Shown: positions 1 to 8,257 of the stretch, in pieces
How positions within the stretch are numbered: position 1 is the stretch's first letter
Layout of the letters: each line of letters begins with the position of its first letter
Source: Marinomonas sp. IMCC 4694
GTDB lineage: Bacteria > Pseudomonadota > Gammaproteobacteria > Pseudomonadales > Marinomonadaceae
Assembly (NCBI RefSeq): GCF_008122525.1
Contig: NZ_VSRV01000001.1
Location: forward strand, 3,100,001 to 3,164,000
Length of the DNA: 64,000 nt
Direction of reading: 5' to 3'
The notes under the pieces: model-generated
What the model was told of the DNA's origin: nothing
Database searches by the model: none
The model's input: the letters and a program-made list of their open reading frames with translations, nothing else
Position numbers and translations under genes: made by a program

Positions 1-279
1 CGCACGTTCCCAAGAGTATCAAAAAGAAACTGCAAATAATAAGTTTTAATGCATGGACTTGTATTTTACAATCTTAGTATAAAGGCTCAATCACGGCTTC
101 AAGCTGATTTCAAGGGAAGACATCCATTCGAGAAAGAAAATTTTCTTTGCGTGCTTTACGACATTTTTTTTGAATTCACTGTCGGAAAAAAGTAAGTTGA
201 TATGACATGATCGAGCTCGAAAGTTAAAAATAAATTCTCTCATGGCAAAGATTTATTCACATCTTCCCTAATCGGTAGA

Positions 280-339
280 TTTTAAGTCGCAGTTTTATGG
301 AATATTGTGCGCAGCAAACCATAAAACTGCGACTTAAAA
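280..339. repeat. Perfect 21-bp inverted repeat with 18-nt loop
   Basis: Arms at 280-300 and 319-339 are exact reverse complements (TTTTAAGTCGCAGTTTTATG and so on) separated by an 18-nt loop. It lies just downstream of the minus-strand membrane-protein gene. No T-tract follows on either strand beyond the TTTT that closes the stem, so a simple terminator is possible but not typical. It adjoins an attC-like half-site at 341-388, so it may be the central stem of a damaged recombination site. Confidence 0.75.
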
Positions 340-340
340 G

Positions 341-388
341 CTGTCCAAGGAGCGTAGCGACTGGTGCTTGAGCGATTTGTTATATGGT
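341..388 (-). other. Integron attC-like half-site (putative)
   Basis: Read on the minus strand, the sequence directly after the membrane-protein gene begins TATAACAAATCGCTCAAG and continues with CGCTACGCTCCTTGG. This resembles the R''/L'' end of attC sites of marine superintegrons, which typically start TAACAA-N4-TCAAG and have a later ACGCTTGG-like block. The matching R' end (GTTRRRY) is not recognisable in the bases below 280, so at best this is half a site next to the perfect inverted repeat. The call rests on remembered attC patterns, not on a search. Confidence 0.3.
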
Positions 389-390
389 TT

Positions 391-864
391 TTATTGGGTG
401 CATATTAAAAATTGATACAAGAGATACAAGCTTATAACTCCAAATACAATTGGAAAAGCAAATTCAGTAACTAATTTAACTAGATTAGAAAACATAATAA
501 AGTTATTTTTATATTGATATGTAATTTTTTGGTTTTTAGCATTTATCTCTTTTGCGTCTCCGCTCGGTGTGCCGACATCTGGATCATCAGATTCAGATTC
601 TGAGTAACATTCCTCAATTTCTAAGCCTATAGTATCACCAGTGGTTTTTGAGGTTTTTTTAGAAATCAGATCTGGAATATAATACTGGATAATTTCTAAA
701 GCAGAAAAAATGATAAAACTTATTAGAAAATAGGATGAAATAGCCAAAATAAACCACCCCGCCATAGTTTCATTTTTAGATAAATCCAAACCAAGAATGG
801 CGACCTTTTGAGGCAATGCTTGTGTTAAAGCAACGAAAAGAGAGATACCAGATAGGACTAACAA
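391..864 (-). CDS. Hypothetical two- to three-TM membrane protein, probably frameshifted near its start
   Basis: No family recognised. The open frame (157 codons) begins at a TTG with no good ribosome site. It has a hydrophobic segment at about residues 35-58, an acidic Ser/Glu/Asp-rich loop (CYSESESDDPD) at about 86-97, and a C-terminal hydrophobic segment at about 130-155. Upstream, an ATG at 903-905 preceded by GGAG opens a second frame (MLNLSDDLKK...) that ends at a stop right after an A7 run (876-882 on the minus strand). One extra A would fuse the two into a single natural N-terminus, MLNLSDDLKKIKSKLLVLSG. The intact gene would therefore span 391-905. The surrounding DNA is much more AT-rich than the core of the window and no neighbour gives a functional hint. 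Either the gene is recently broken or the base count is wrong. Confidence 0.5.
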   Translation of the reverse strand: MLVLSGISLFVALTQALPQKVAILGLDLSKNETMAGWFILAISSYFLISFIIFSALEIIQYYIPDLISKKTSKTTGDTIGLEIEECYSESESDDPDVGTPSGDAKEINAKNQKITYQYKNNFIMFSNLVKLVTEFAFPIVFGVISLYLLYQFLICTQ

Positions 865-905
865 TTTAGATTTTATTTTTTTAAATCATCACTTAGATTC
901 AGCAT

Positions 906-1364
906 TCTATTTAATTTAACTCCATACTTTGAGAAGCACCTAACATCTATGGACACTCCAATTTTTGCAAGTATAATCAAGATCTAACAAGAACAGTTTT
1001 GCAGTCATCTATTCGGATTTTTCGTAAAGCTTTTTTAGCCTTTATCCCTGATGCTATTCCTACTGAAAACAGCACTGACTTGGTTCTAATCATTTTGGTG
1101 TTTTCAACGAAACGATGTTAGTCCCAGAATTTCCAAGTCACGGTCTTACCTATCTTGTCATCACTCTTTTTTACTAAGCAAAACTTGGTGTATCACTCTT
1201 TTAAATTTAGAGCGTTTGAACTGATATTTTTGATCTCGTGCCTGTATCGCCCAAACGGCTATTACCCATTTGTTGGCTAATGCCAAAATAACTTTTGTTT
1301 TTATGCATTCTGTTTTACAGGTTTGTAACACCTACAAATGCTAAGCGCCCTATTCAGCTTTTGA
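906..1364. other. AT-rich stretch without a convincing gene
   Basis: About 460 bases between the membrane-protein gene and the toxin gene. It holds only short open frames, such as a 36-codon one on the minus strand with no ribosome site. No terminator, tRNA or recognisable repeat was seen. The low GC matches the flanking accessory genes, so it is probably acquired or decayed DNA. Confidence 0.5.
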
Positions 1365-1655
1365 TCACGTTCTTAACTTCCAATAATTTGGTTCCCGATG
1401 CAGGTTCATTACAGCAACGATGAATATTCTATCTTGCTCTTCAGAATACAAAATTCCGTATGGAAACCTCCTGACAAGAGATCTTCTTATATCACCATCG
1501 ATCTCAGGCCAAGCCCTTGGAAACGCAATTGCTCGCTTGACGGCAGAATGGGTCTCTAGAGCAAAGTCATATCCCAGACCAGGTTCAAGATTCTCATAAT
1601 AATCAATTGCCTCATTGAACTCCTTTGCCGCTTCCGGATGAAATGAAAAACTCAT
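1365..1655 (-). CDS. RelE/ParE-family toxin
   Basis: A 96-residue protein of the typical RelE/ParE toxin length. It opens with the family pattern of an N-terminal strand followed by helices (FHPEAAKEFNEAIDYYE), a middle segment with conserved arginines (DIRRSLVRRFPYGILY) and a C-terminal strand ending in MNLHREPNYW. This FPYGILY...HREPNYW arrangement is seen in chromosomal ParE-like toxins of type II systems. It lies directly after the antitoxin gene with a 4-nt ATGA overlap, the normal order for these modules. Family members poison gyrase (ParE) or cleave mRNA on the ribosome (RelE); the sequence alone does not decide which. Both genes sit in the AT-rich accessory end of the window. Confidence 0.87.
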   Translation of the reverse strand: MSFSFHPEAAKEFNEAIDYYENLEPGLGYDFALETHSAVKRAIAFPRAWPEIDGDIRRSLVRRFPYGILYSEEQDRIFIVAVMNLHREPNYWKLRT

Positions 1656-1876
1656 TTTTCAAACCTATCCCACACCTTGCTGAACACGTCATTTCCTGGA
1701 ATTGCTTCAATATGGCCTGACCTGAGTTCAGAAAGGCGACGCTTCGCCTCATTTGCCCATTGTTTGTCTATCTCTGACTCTGGCTGATTTAAACTGCGAA
1801 GCAGTGAGTCCACAACGATGGCACGCTCTTCTAACGGCAGCGATACTGCCTCTTCAATTAGTTGCTTTGTATTCAT
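1652..1876 (-). CDS. Addiction-module antitoxin (Unstab_antitox/TIGR02574 type)
   Basis: A 74-residue acidic protein starting MNTKQLIEEAVSLPLEERA. The N-terminal LP-x-EERA-x-VVDSLLRSL block is the hallmark of the putative addiction-module component family that pairs with ParE/RelE toxins; the C-terminal half (IDKQWANEAKRRLSEL) probably wraps the toxin. The start at 1874-1876 is preferred over an open-frame start at 1978 because it has a GGTGG ribosome site at the right distance and gives the usual family length. It overlaps the toxin gene by 4 nt. By analogy it should neutralise the toxin and may repress the pair's own promoter, but no operator was identified. Confidence 0.85.
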   Translation of the reverse strand: MNTKQLIEEAVSLPLEERAIVVDSLLRSLNQPESEIDKQWANEAKRRLSELRSGHIEAIPGNDVFSKVWDRFEK

Positions 1877-2030
1877 TTCGCCACCTTCATATTTGCAGTG
1901 ATATTTATGTAGCTGAACATTTTGATAATGCGCACGAGCATCCTCATCATATAAAAACAATCTTCGCTCAGAAAGCATTTTTCTAAGAACGCCCTATACC
2001 ACTTTTAAAAAACTAAATTTATCGTTTCTC

Positions 2031-3023
2031 TCAACCACTAAACCCCGTCAGTGTTTTTGAGGGCGTTTCGCCAAACAGTTGTTTGTAGTCTTTGGCAAAC
2101 TGGCTTAGGTGCCAAAATCCCCACTGGGCGGCGATGTCGCTGACGGCTTGGCCATGTTGGGCTTGGACGAGGGAACGACGCACGCCGTTTAGTCGGCAGA
2201 TGCGCAGGTATTGAATGGGGCTGACGCCGAGGATGCTTTCAAAGCTGTATTGCAGGGTACGACGGCTGACGTTGGCAATTTCACACAGTTGGGTGACCGT
2301 TACGGCTTCATCAAGGTGGTGATCCAAAAACTGACGGGCGCAGTCGACGACTTTTTTACGGTGAAAATAACTTTGTGTTTTAGCAGGTTGCGGCGTTTCT
2401 TCTTTTAACACTTCCAACAGCGCCATCATTACGATGTCCTGCTGCAATCTAGACGGCGTGGTTTTGTTTTGCACCGAGAGCAAACGCGCGAGCACAAAGC
2501 GCACTTCTTCTAATGTTTTGGCTGGCACGCCAAGGCGGCCATGTTCGGTGAGTTCTTTCCAATTCAAATCCACACCATGAATCGATGCCATCTTAATCAG
2601 CTTTGAGCGATCCACTACTAAACCATACAAATCATAGTCTTGCGGTGTCGATAGTTGAAAATCACAGCCACCAGGGCGACACATTATGGTGTCTTGGCGA
2701 ACGGTTAAACCATTAATGCGGCTTTCTTCTTGATGAGCCAGCGGAATGCCCAGCCAGACAGAATCTGGCCATACTACGCATTTTTGCTGCAACGCCTGAC
2801 TGGTGTGTTCGCAAAATACCTGCAAACCATCAAACGGCAGTTCAACAATACGACCGTAAAAACTGCCACGGCTGGTTTGGTCGTATTCTTGTTGCCAATT
2901 AGTCAAATTGCTGGCGTGCAAGTCGGCATCGTGCGCTTCCGACAATCTAACATTCGATAGATCAGCTTCCGACACAGCCGAGGAAAAGCCCCTTTTTGGT
3001 GCATCGATCGCAGAATTCAACAT
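2031..3023 (-). CDS. AraC-family regulator, EutR-like
   Basis: A 330-residue protein with an N-terminal sensing region and a C-terminal double helix-turn-helix of the AraC/XylS type (residues about 225-325): AVTVTQLCEIANVSRRTLQ is the first HTH, and the VSDIAAQWGFWHLSQFAKDYK segment with the FGETPS ending is the second. It is transcribed away from eutB, and its position next to eutB-eutC and an ethanolamine permease suggests it activates them, as EutR does in enterobacteria in response to ethanolamine and cobalamin. ATG 3021-3023 with AGGTG upstream is chosen over a GTG 18 nt earlier. The effector is inferred from context only. Confidence 0.85.
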   Translation of the reverse strand: MLNSAIDAPKRGFSSAVSEADLSNVRLSEAHDADLHASNLTNWQQEYDQTSRGSFYGRIVELPFDGLQVFCEHTSQALQQKCVVWPDSVWLGIPLAHQEESRINGLTVRQDTIMCRPGGCDFQLSTPQDYDLYGLVVDRSKLIKMASIHGVDLNWKELTEHGRLGVPAKTLEEVRFVLARLLSVQNKTTPSRLQQDIVMMALLEVLKEETPQPAKTQSYFHRKKVVDCARQFLDHHLDEAVTVTQLCEIANVSRRTLQYSFESILGVSPIQYLRICRLNGVRRSLVQAQHGQAVSDIAAQWGFWHLSQFAKDYKQLFGETPSKTLTGFSG

Positions 3024-3120
3024 AACCACACCTATTTGCACTCGTTAGACCGTAGAAAATAAGAAATAAAAGCACTAAATGACTGAAATCATGAGTGTTT
3101 ATTAATCTTGCCATTATTCG

Positions 3121-3160
3121 ATAACGTCACCTTATGAAGTTGCGTAAGGTTAGATAACGG
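3121..3160. promoter_or_regulatory. Candidate regulator site in the eut divergent promoter region
   Basis: Between the AraC-type regulator and eutB lies an interrupted dyad, ACCTTA (3129-3134) and TAAGGT (3145-3150) with 10 nt between them, flanked by a direct repeat of ATAACG (3121-3126 and 3154-3159). Spacing near 16-33 bp suits a dimeric AraC-type activator. Assignment to the adjacent regulator is inferred. Confidence 0.35.
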
Positions 3161-3273
3161 AATAAATGAAGCCATTTATCCCGATAAAACTGCAAAAATT
3201 ATGCCCCTTTTTCATGTATACAAGTGTCTTTTTTAGGGGTTAACACAAGACCAGTAAAGCGCGAGATTAGGTT

Positions 3274-4710
3274 ATGAGCAAGCCACATTCGACTTTTCAA
3301 CGAAACACTTTTCAATTCCGCAATATTGTCGGCGAACGCACGTTCGGCTTTGTCGACCTTGCGGATCTGATGGCCAAAGCCACACCAGCGCGTTCCGGTG
3401 ATCGTTTAGCGGGCGTGGCAGCAGACAGCGCAGAAGAACGGGCTATCGCGCAAATGACACTGGCCGATGTGCCGCTGAGTCTTTTCCTTGAGCAGGCGCT
3501 TGTGCCTTACGAAGCCGATGAAATTACGCGGCTCATTTTAGACGATCATGACAAAGCGGCCTTTGCTGTTATTTCCCATCTGACGGTTGGCGGTTTTCGC
3601 GATTGGTTGCTCAGCGATTTGGCCACCAGCGAGGTACTGACTCAGATTCGTCCGGGCGTGACACCCGAAATGGCGGCGGCGGTCAGTAAAATCATGCGCA
3701 ATCAGGATCTCATTCTGGTCGCCAAAAAATGCCATGTAAAAACCGCCTTTCGCAACACCATTGGTTTGCCGGGGCATTTATCGACACGTTTACAACCCAA
3801 TCACCCAACCGACGATTTAACCGGCATCGCGGCGAGCATGTTAGACGGTTTGCTCTACGCCAACGGCGATGCGGTGATTGGCATCAACCCCGCCACGGAC
3901 AACGTGCAGCAAGCCACACGCCTGATCAAGATGATGGACGAGGTCATTCAGCATTATGACATTCCCACGCAATCCTGCGTGTTGACTCACGTTACGAATA
4001 CCATTGAATGCATCGATCAAGGCGCGCCCGTGGATTTGGTGTTCCAATCGATTGGCGGCACCCAAGCCACCAACGACAGTTTTGGTTTTAATCTCGCTAA
4101 CTTAGCAGAAGCCCAAGACGCGGCGTTATCGCTGAATCGCGGTACCGTCGGCAACAACGTCATGTATTTCGAAACAGGCCAAGGCAGCGCCTTGTCCGCC
4201 AACGCCCATCACGGTTTGGATCAACAAACGTGCGAAGCCCGTGCTTATGCCGTGGCGCGTAAGTTTAATCCTCTACTGGTCAATACCGTCGTCGGTTTTA
4301 TCGGCCCTGAATATTTGTACGATGGCAAAGAAATCACCCGCGCGGGTTTAGAAGACCACTTCTGCGGCAAGCTACTTGGCTTACCCATGGGTTGCGACGT
4401 GTGTTACACCAACCACGCCGAAGCCGATCAAAACGACATGGATAATTTATTGACACTGTTAGGTGTCGCGGGTTGCACCTTCGTCATGGGCATCCCCGGT
4501 TCCGACGACATCATGCTGAACTACCAGACAACGTCTTTTCATGATGCCTTGTACGCTCGTCGCGCCTTGGGTTTAAAACCCGCGCCTGAATTCGATCTTT
4601 GGCTCGCCAAGATGGAAATATTCAAGAACAACGAGCAATTCACGCTCAACCACCAGCTGCCCGATGCGTTCCATAAATCACTCAATCGCATGATTGGAGG
4701 ACTTTCATGA
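3274..4710 (+). CDS. eutB: Ethanolamine ammonia-lyase large subunit
   Basis: A 478-residue protein, full length for EutB, the catalytic subunit of adenosylcobalamin-dependent ethanolamine ammonia-lyase, which splits ethanolamine into acetaldehyde and ammonia. Recognisable family blocks include RTFGFVDLADLMAKATPARSGD near the N-terminus, the active-site region YFETGQGSALSANAHHG and the GIPGSDDIMLNYQTTSFHD block near the C-terminus. It overlaps eutC by 4 nt (ATGA), so the subunits are translationally coupled. No microcompartment shell or eutA reactivase gene is nearby, which fits the simple eut loci of marine and soil bacteria, where ethanolamine is mainly a nitrogen source. The ribosome site before the ATG is weak. 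Confidence 0.97.
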   Translation: MSKPHSTFQRNTFQFRNIVGERTFGFVDLADLMAKATPARSGDRLAGVAADSAEERAIAQMTLADVPLSLFLEQALVPYEADEITRLILDDHDKAAFAVISHLTVGGFRDWLLSDLATSEVLTQIRPGVTPEMAAAVSKIMRNQDLILVAKKCHVKTAFRNTIGLPGHLSTRLQPNHPTDDLTGIAASMLDGLLYANGDAVIGINPATDNVQQATRLIKMMDEVIQHYDIPTQSCVLTHVTNTIECIDQGAPVDLVFQSIGGTQATNDSFGFNLANLAEAQDAALSLNRGTVGNNVMYFETGQGSALSANAHHGLDQQTCEARAYAVARKFNPLLVNTVVGFIGPEYLYDGKEITRAGLEDHFCGKLLGLPMGCDVCYTNHAEADQNDMDNLLTLLGVAGCTFVMGIPGSDDIMLNYQTTSFHDALYARRALGLKPAPEFDLWLAKMEIFKNNEQFTLNHQLPDAFHKSLNRMIGGLS

Positions 4711-5594
4711 GCCAAGACGACTACCTAAACGATCATTCTTTTCCGACACACCCTCATGCAGAAGCGGTGACAGAACAGCATGAGCCTGTAACGGAAAACG
4801 CTTGGAGCAAGCTCAATGCCTTCACAGACGCGCGCGTGGGTCTCGGTCGCTCTGGTATCAGTGTGCCGACCAAACATTTACTGGCGTTTCAGCTTGCTCA
4901 TGCTCAGGCGATTGATGCGGTTCATACGCAACTGGATTCGGCAGGTTTGGCCGCGCAATTAACCGCCCAAGACTGGGCAAAAGATTGGACGAAACACTGT
5001 GCCCCCCTACTGTTGCACAGTCGCGCGACGGACCGCGCAACCTATTTACAGCGTCCAGATTATGGCCGCAGGCTAGATGAAGAATCGGCCAACATACTAG
5101 ACGAACACCGAGCGTCCACCTCGCAACAATATGACCTCGCTATTGTTGTGGTCGATGGTTTGTCGTCGCTGGCGATAGAGCAAAATACCCTGCCCTTTTT
5201 ACAAGCGCTTGCGGGGTATCTGAACGGTTGGAGCCTCGCGCCCATTTGTTTTGTCGAGCAAGGTCGCGTCGCCATTGGCGATGATGTGTGTGAGCGACTC
5301 AACGCCAAGTGCGTTTTAGTGCTAGTGGGAGAACGTCCGGGGCTGAGTTCACCCGACAGCTTAGGTTTGTACCTCACGTGGGGCGGTAAAGTCGGTCTGA
5401 CCGATGCCTATCGCAACTGCATTTCCAACGTTCGTCCAGCGGGCTTGGTGTACCAAGAAGCCGCTCGCAAAGCCTTTTATTTATTAAACGAAGCACGAAC
5501 TCTGAAGCTGTCTGGCGTGAAGCTCAAAGACCGATCAGACGACGACTTAATCATAGACACATCAAAGGAGTCGAAGAACTTCCTCATATCCTGA
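4707..5594 (+). CDS. eutC: Ethanolamine ammonia-lyase small subunit
   Basis: A 295-residue protein with the EutC core: the TDARVGLGRSG block (residues about 40-50), YLQRPDYGRRL, the nucleotide/cobalamin-side block DLAIVVVDGLSSLA, VGERPGLSSPDSLGLYLTWG, and the C-terminal RNCISNVRPAGLVYQEAA. It forms the (alpha-beta) unit with EutB and contributes to binding adenosylcobalamin. The N-terminal 35 residues are an acidic, variable extension, as in many EutC proteins. It starts inside the last codons of eutB and is followed after about 100 nt by the permease gene, so the three probably form one transcript. Confidence 0.96.
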   Translation: MSQDDYLNDHSFPTHPHAEAVTEQHEPVTENAWSKLNAFTDARVGLGRSGISVPTKHLLAFQLAHAQAIDAVHTQLDSAGLAAQLTAQDWAKDWTKHCAPLLLHSRATDRATYLQRPDYGRRLDEESANILDEHRASTSQQYDLAIVVVDGLSSLAIEQNTLPFLQALAGYLNGWSLAPICFVEQGRVAIGDDVCERLNAKCVLVLVGERPGLSSPDSLGLYLTWGGKVGLTDAYRNCISNVRPAGLVYQEAARKAFYLLNEARTLKLSGVKLKDRSDDDLIIDTSKESKNFLIS

Positions 5595-5697
5595 GGTAAC
5601 TGAACCAAAAAGCGTACGAAAAGCACCAGAAAACTATAAGCCCAAAGGGCAAAAAATAACCAATAAACCACTTAACAAAAGCATAAAAGGAACAACT

Positions 5698-7104
5698 ATG
5701 AGTGATCAATTAGACAAAGAGTATCTGGCAAAACGCCAGCTAAAACGAGGCTCCGCAGGGTGGATTTTGCTTGCGGGTTTGGGGGTATCTTACGTTATCT
5801 CTGGTGATTTCGCCGGGTGGAACTTCGGTATTGCGGAAGCGGGCTGGGGCGGTTTTGCGATCGCGGCAGCGCTGATGGCGGTGATGTATCTGACCTTGGT
5901 GTTGTCGTTGGCGGAAATGTCAGCAGCGATCCCAGCAGCAGGCGGCGGTTACAGTTTTGCTCGCCAAGCCATGGGGCCAACGGGCGGTTATTTAACCGGT
6001 TTAGCGGTGTTAATTGAATACGCATTGGCGCCGGCGGCCATTGTTATCTTTATCGGTTCTGCGGTAGAAGCCTTGTTAGGCTTTAATGGACCTTGGGTCT
6101 ACGCCGCGTTTTATCTTGTCTTTATCGGCATTCATTTAGCGGGTGCTGGCGAAGCATTAAAAGTCATGATGGTCATCAGTGGTTTGGCGGTGATCGCCAT
6201 CCTAGCCACGGCGGTGGCCTTGATTGGTGATTTTGACACGGCTCGTTTGTTTGACGTGGCAGTCACCGACGCCGCTGGCGCATCAGAATTTATGCCAATG
6301 GGTTGGTATGGCGTTTGGGCGGCATTGCCATTTGGCATGTGGTTGTTCCTAGCGGTTGAAGGCGTGCCTTTAGCAGCAGAAGAAGCCAAAGACCCAGCGA
6401 AAGATGTGCCTAAAGGCATTATCGGCGCGATGATTTTCTTACTGTTCACGGCGCTTTTGGTGGTGTTTTTATTAGCCGGTGCCGCTGGCGCTGACGCCAT
6501 GGGTAAGAGCGCAGTTCCACTGGTCGATGCCTTGAACTTTGCGGGTTATGAATCACTAGGCACGGCGGTCAACGTATTGGGTCTTGCTGGTTTGATCGCG
6601 TCTTTCTTCTCTATCATTTACGGGTACAGCCGTTTGGTGTTTGCCTTGTCTCGTGCAGGCTACATTCCAAAGAGCCTATCTGTCACAGACAAACGCAAAG
6701 TACCTGCTCGTGCTTTGATCGTACCGGGCGTATTGGGCTTCCTTGCGTCTTTGACGGGCGAAGGCGACCTGATGTTGGCCATGGCGGTTGTTGGCGCGAC
6801 GGTGTCTTATGCTTTGATGGCGCTTAGCCACATATTGCTACGCATCAAACAACCCGACATGGAACGCCCATACAAAACACCCGGCGGCATCGTGACGTCA
6901 TCCATCGCCTTTTTGTTGTCACTGTTGGCTTTGACCGGTGTGTACGCTTACGATCCACGCGCGTTTTTCTACACCTTGGTATTGTTCGCCATCGGCGCTG
7001 CTTACTACTTCTTGTACAGCAAAAACCGCCTAGTAGCGAAAACACCTGAAGAAGAGTTCGATATGCTAGCTGCTGCTGAAGCAGACCTTGCCGCTACGGC
7101 GTAA
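5698..7104 (+). CDS. eat: Ethanolamine permease (APC superfamily)
   Basis: A 468-residue, about 12-TM transporter of the amino acid-polyamine-organocation superfamily. The first membrane segments carry the family GWILLAGLGVSYVISGDFAGWNFG and AEMSAAIPAAGGGYSFARQAMGP blocks typical of the eat/eutP-type ethanolamine permeases; TM6 is followed by PLAAEEAKDPAKDVPKG. It sits directly downstream of eutBC on the same strand and would import ethanolamine for the lyase. A strong hairpin terminator follows. A related amino-acid substrate cannot be excluded from sequence alone, but the context is convincing. Confidence 0.93.
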   Translation: MSDQLDKEYLAKRQLKRGSAGWILLAGLGVSYVISGDFAGWNFGIAEAGWGGFAIAAALMAVMYLTLVLSLAEMSAAIPAAGGGYSFARQAMGPTGGYLTGLAVLIEYALAPAAIVIFIGSAVEALLGFNGPWVYAAFYLVFIGIHLAGAGEALKVMMVISGLAVIAILATAVALIGDFDTARLFDVAVTDAAGASEFMPMGWYGVWAALPFGMWLFLAVEGVPLAAEEAKDPAKDVPKGIIGAMIFLLFTALLVVFLLAGAAGADAMGKSAVPLVDALNFAGYESLGTAVNVLGLAGLIASFFSIIYGYSRLVFALSRAGYIPKSLSVTDKRKVPARALIVPGVLGFLASLTGEGDLMLAMAVVGATVSYALMALSHILLRIKQPDMERPYKTPGGIVTSSIAFLLSLLALTGVYAYDPRAFFYTLVLFAIGAAYYFLYSKNRLVAKTPEEEFDMLAAAEADLAATA

Positions 7105-7133
7105 TAGACCCACATAACACTCCGTTAAAAAAT

Positions 7134-7162
7134 AAAGCCCTGCATTTAATGCGGGGCTTTTT
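7134..7162 (+). terminator. Rho-independent terminator of the eut operon
   Basis: A hairpin with stem AAAGCCCTGCAT / ATGCGGGGCTTT (one G-T pair), a TTA loop and a T-run, 30 nt after the permease stop codon. Confidence 0.9.
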
Positions 7163-7272
7163 CGTTCGGGGGGAAACAATATCGTGCATAGTAATTGCAT
7201 GAAAAAAGAGAACTAAATGGCAGGCAATTACCTCTTTTTTGGTCATTCAGACAATAATATGGAAACCACGCA

Positions 7273-8196
7273 ATGAAACATTATTTAGAACGCGATTACG
7301 CGGGTTATGGCCGCCAAGGGCTGCCCAACGTCAAATGGCCGAACAACGCCCGGGTCGCCTTGCAGTTTGTTTTAAACTTTGAAGAAGGCGGTGAGAACTG
7401 TGTGCTGCACGGCGATGAACACGCCGAGACTTTTTTGTCAGAAATTTTCGGTGCGCAGCCTTTCAAAGACCGCCACATGAGCATGGAATCCCTTTACGAG
7501 TACGGTTCCCGCACTGGCGTTTGGCGTATCCTTAACGAGTTCGAAAAACGCGGACTGCCGCTGACGGTTTTTGCCATCGCCACGGCATTGCAGCGTAACC
7601 CAGAAGTGGCAAAAGCCTTTGTGGAAGGCCAACACGAAATCGTCTGCCACGGTTTAAAATGGATTCACTACCAAGACATGCCGATCGAACAAGAGCGGGA
7701 ACACATGCAACAAGCGCTCGCCTTGATCGAAGACATCACTGGCGTTAAACCCGCGGGCTGGTACACAGGACGCGATTCACCCAATACTCGCGCCTTGGTC
7801 GCAGAACAGTCTCAACTTAAATACGACTCGGACAACTACGGCGATGACCTACCTTATTGGGTGAAGGTCGATACGCCTGATGGTGGCAGCAAACCGCACC
7901 TTATCGTACCGTACACACTCGACTGCAACGACATGAAGTTTTCCTCACCTTATGGCTTTAACCATGGCGAGGAATTCTTCCAATACTTGAAAGACAACTT
8001 CGATTGTTTGTATGAAGAAGGCGCCACCGCACCAAAAATGATGTCCATCGGCATGCACTGCCGAACACTGGGTAAACCCAGCCGCTTCATGGCGCTGAAG
8101 AAATTCTTAGATTACGTGCAATCCCACGACAACGTCTGGATCGCCCGCCGCGAAGAAATAGCGGATCACTGGATAGAAAATCATCCGCCCGCTTGA
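7273..8196 (+). CDS. puuE: Allantoinase of the PuuE polysaccharide-deacetylase type
   Basis: A 307-residue NodB-like (carbohydrate esterase 4 fold) protein that matches PuuE, the cofactor-independent allantoinase that opens allantoin to allantoate. Features: N-terminal RDYAGYGRQG and VALQFVLNFEEGGE, YGSRTGVWRIL, the HEIVCHGLKWIHY block with metal-site-like histidines, GWYTGRDSPNTR and the late IGMHCRTLGKPSR. It stands alone on the plus strand, upstream of a convergent cupin gene and facing the operon that would continue the pathway (allantoate amidohydrolase, ureidoglycine aminotransferase). Closely related deacetylase-fold proteins with other substrates exist, but the purine-catabolic surroundings support the allantoinase call. 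Confidence 0.9.
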   Translation: MKHYLERDYAGYGRQGLPNVKWPNNARVALQFVLNFEEGGENCVLHGDEHAETFLSEIFGAQPFKDRHMSMESLYEYGSRTGVWRILNEFEKRGLPLTVFAIATALQRNPEVAKAFVEGQHEIVCHGLKWIHYQDMPIEQEREHMQQALALIEDITGVKPAGWYTGRDSPNTRALVAEQSQLKYDSDNYGDDLPYWVKVDTPDGGSKPHLIVPYTLDCNDMKFSSPYGFNHGEEFFQYLKDNFDCLYEEGATAPKMMSIGMHCRTLGKPSRFMALKKFLDYVQSHDNVWIARREEIADHWIENHPPA

Positions 8197-8200
8197 GCAT

Positions 8201-8240
8201 AAAAAAATGGCGATTTCCTTTTCGAGGAAATCGCCATTCT
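8201..8240. terminator. Bidirectional terminator between puuE and the cupin gene
   Basis: A perfect 14-bp stem, AATGGCGATTTCCT at 8206-8219 and AGGAAATCGCCATT at 8225-8238, loop TTTCG, with an A-run on the left and T-rich bases on the right. It serves both convergent genes. Confidence 0.92.
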
Positions 8241-8257
8241 TCTGTGGATAAAACGAC

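Noticed and set aside
1003..1130. 36-codon minus-strand frame starting MIRTKSVLFS
   Set aside because: No ribosome site and no family; it ends in plain AT-rich sequence and is too short to support.
906..1364. A second attC site upstream of the membrane-protein gene
   Set aside because: Fragments such as GCCAACAAATGGG and CTAACATCG look vaguely similar but no R''-L''...L'-R' pairing can be drawn.
7184..7199. Possible sigma-54 element upstream of puuE (GTGCATAGTAATTGCA)
   Set aside because: The invariant GG of the -24 block is TG here; only the -12 half and the spacing fit.
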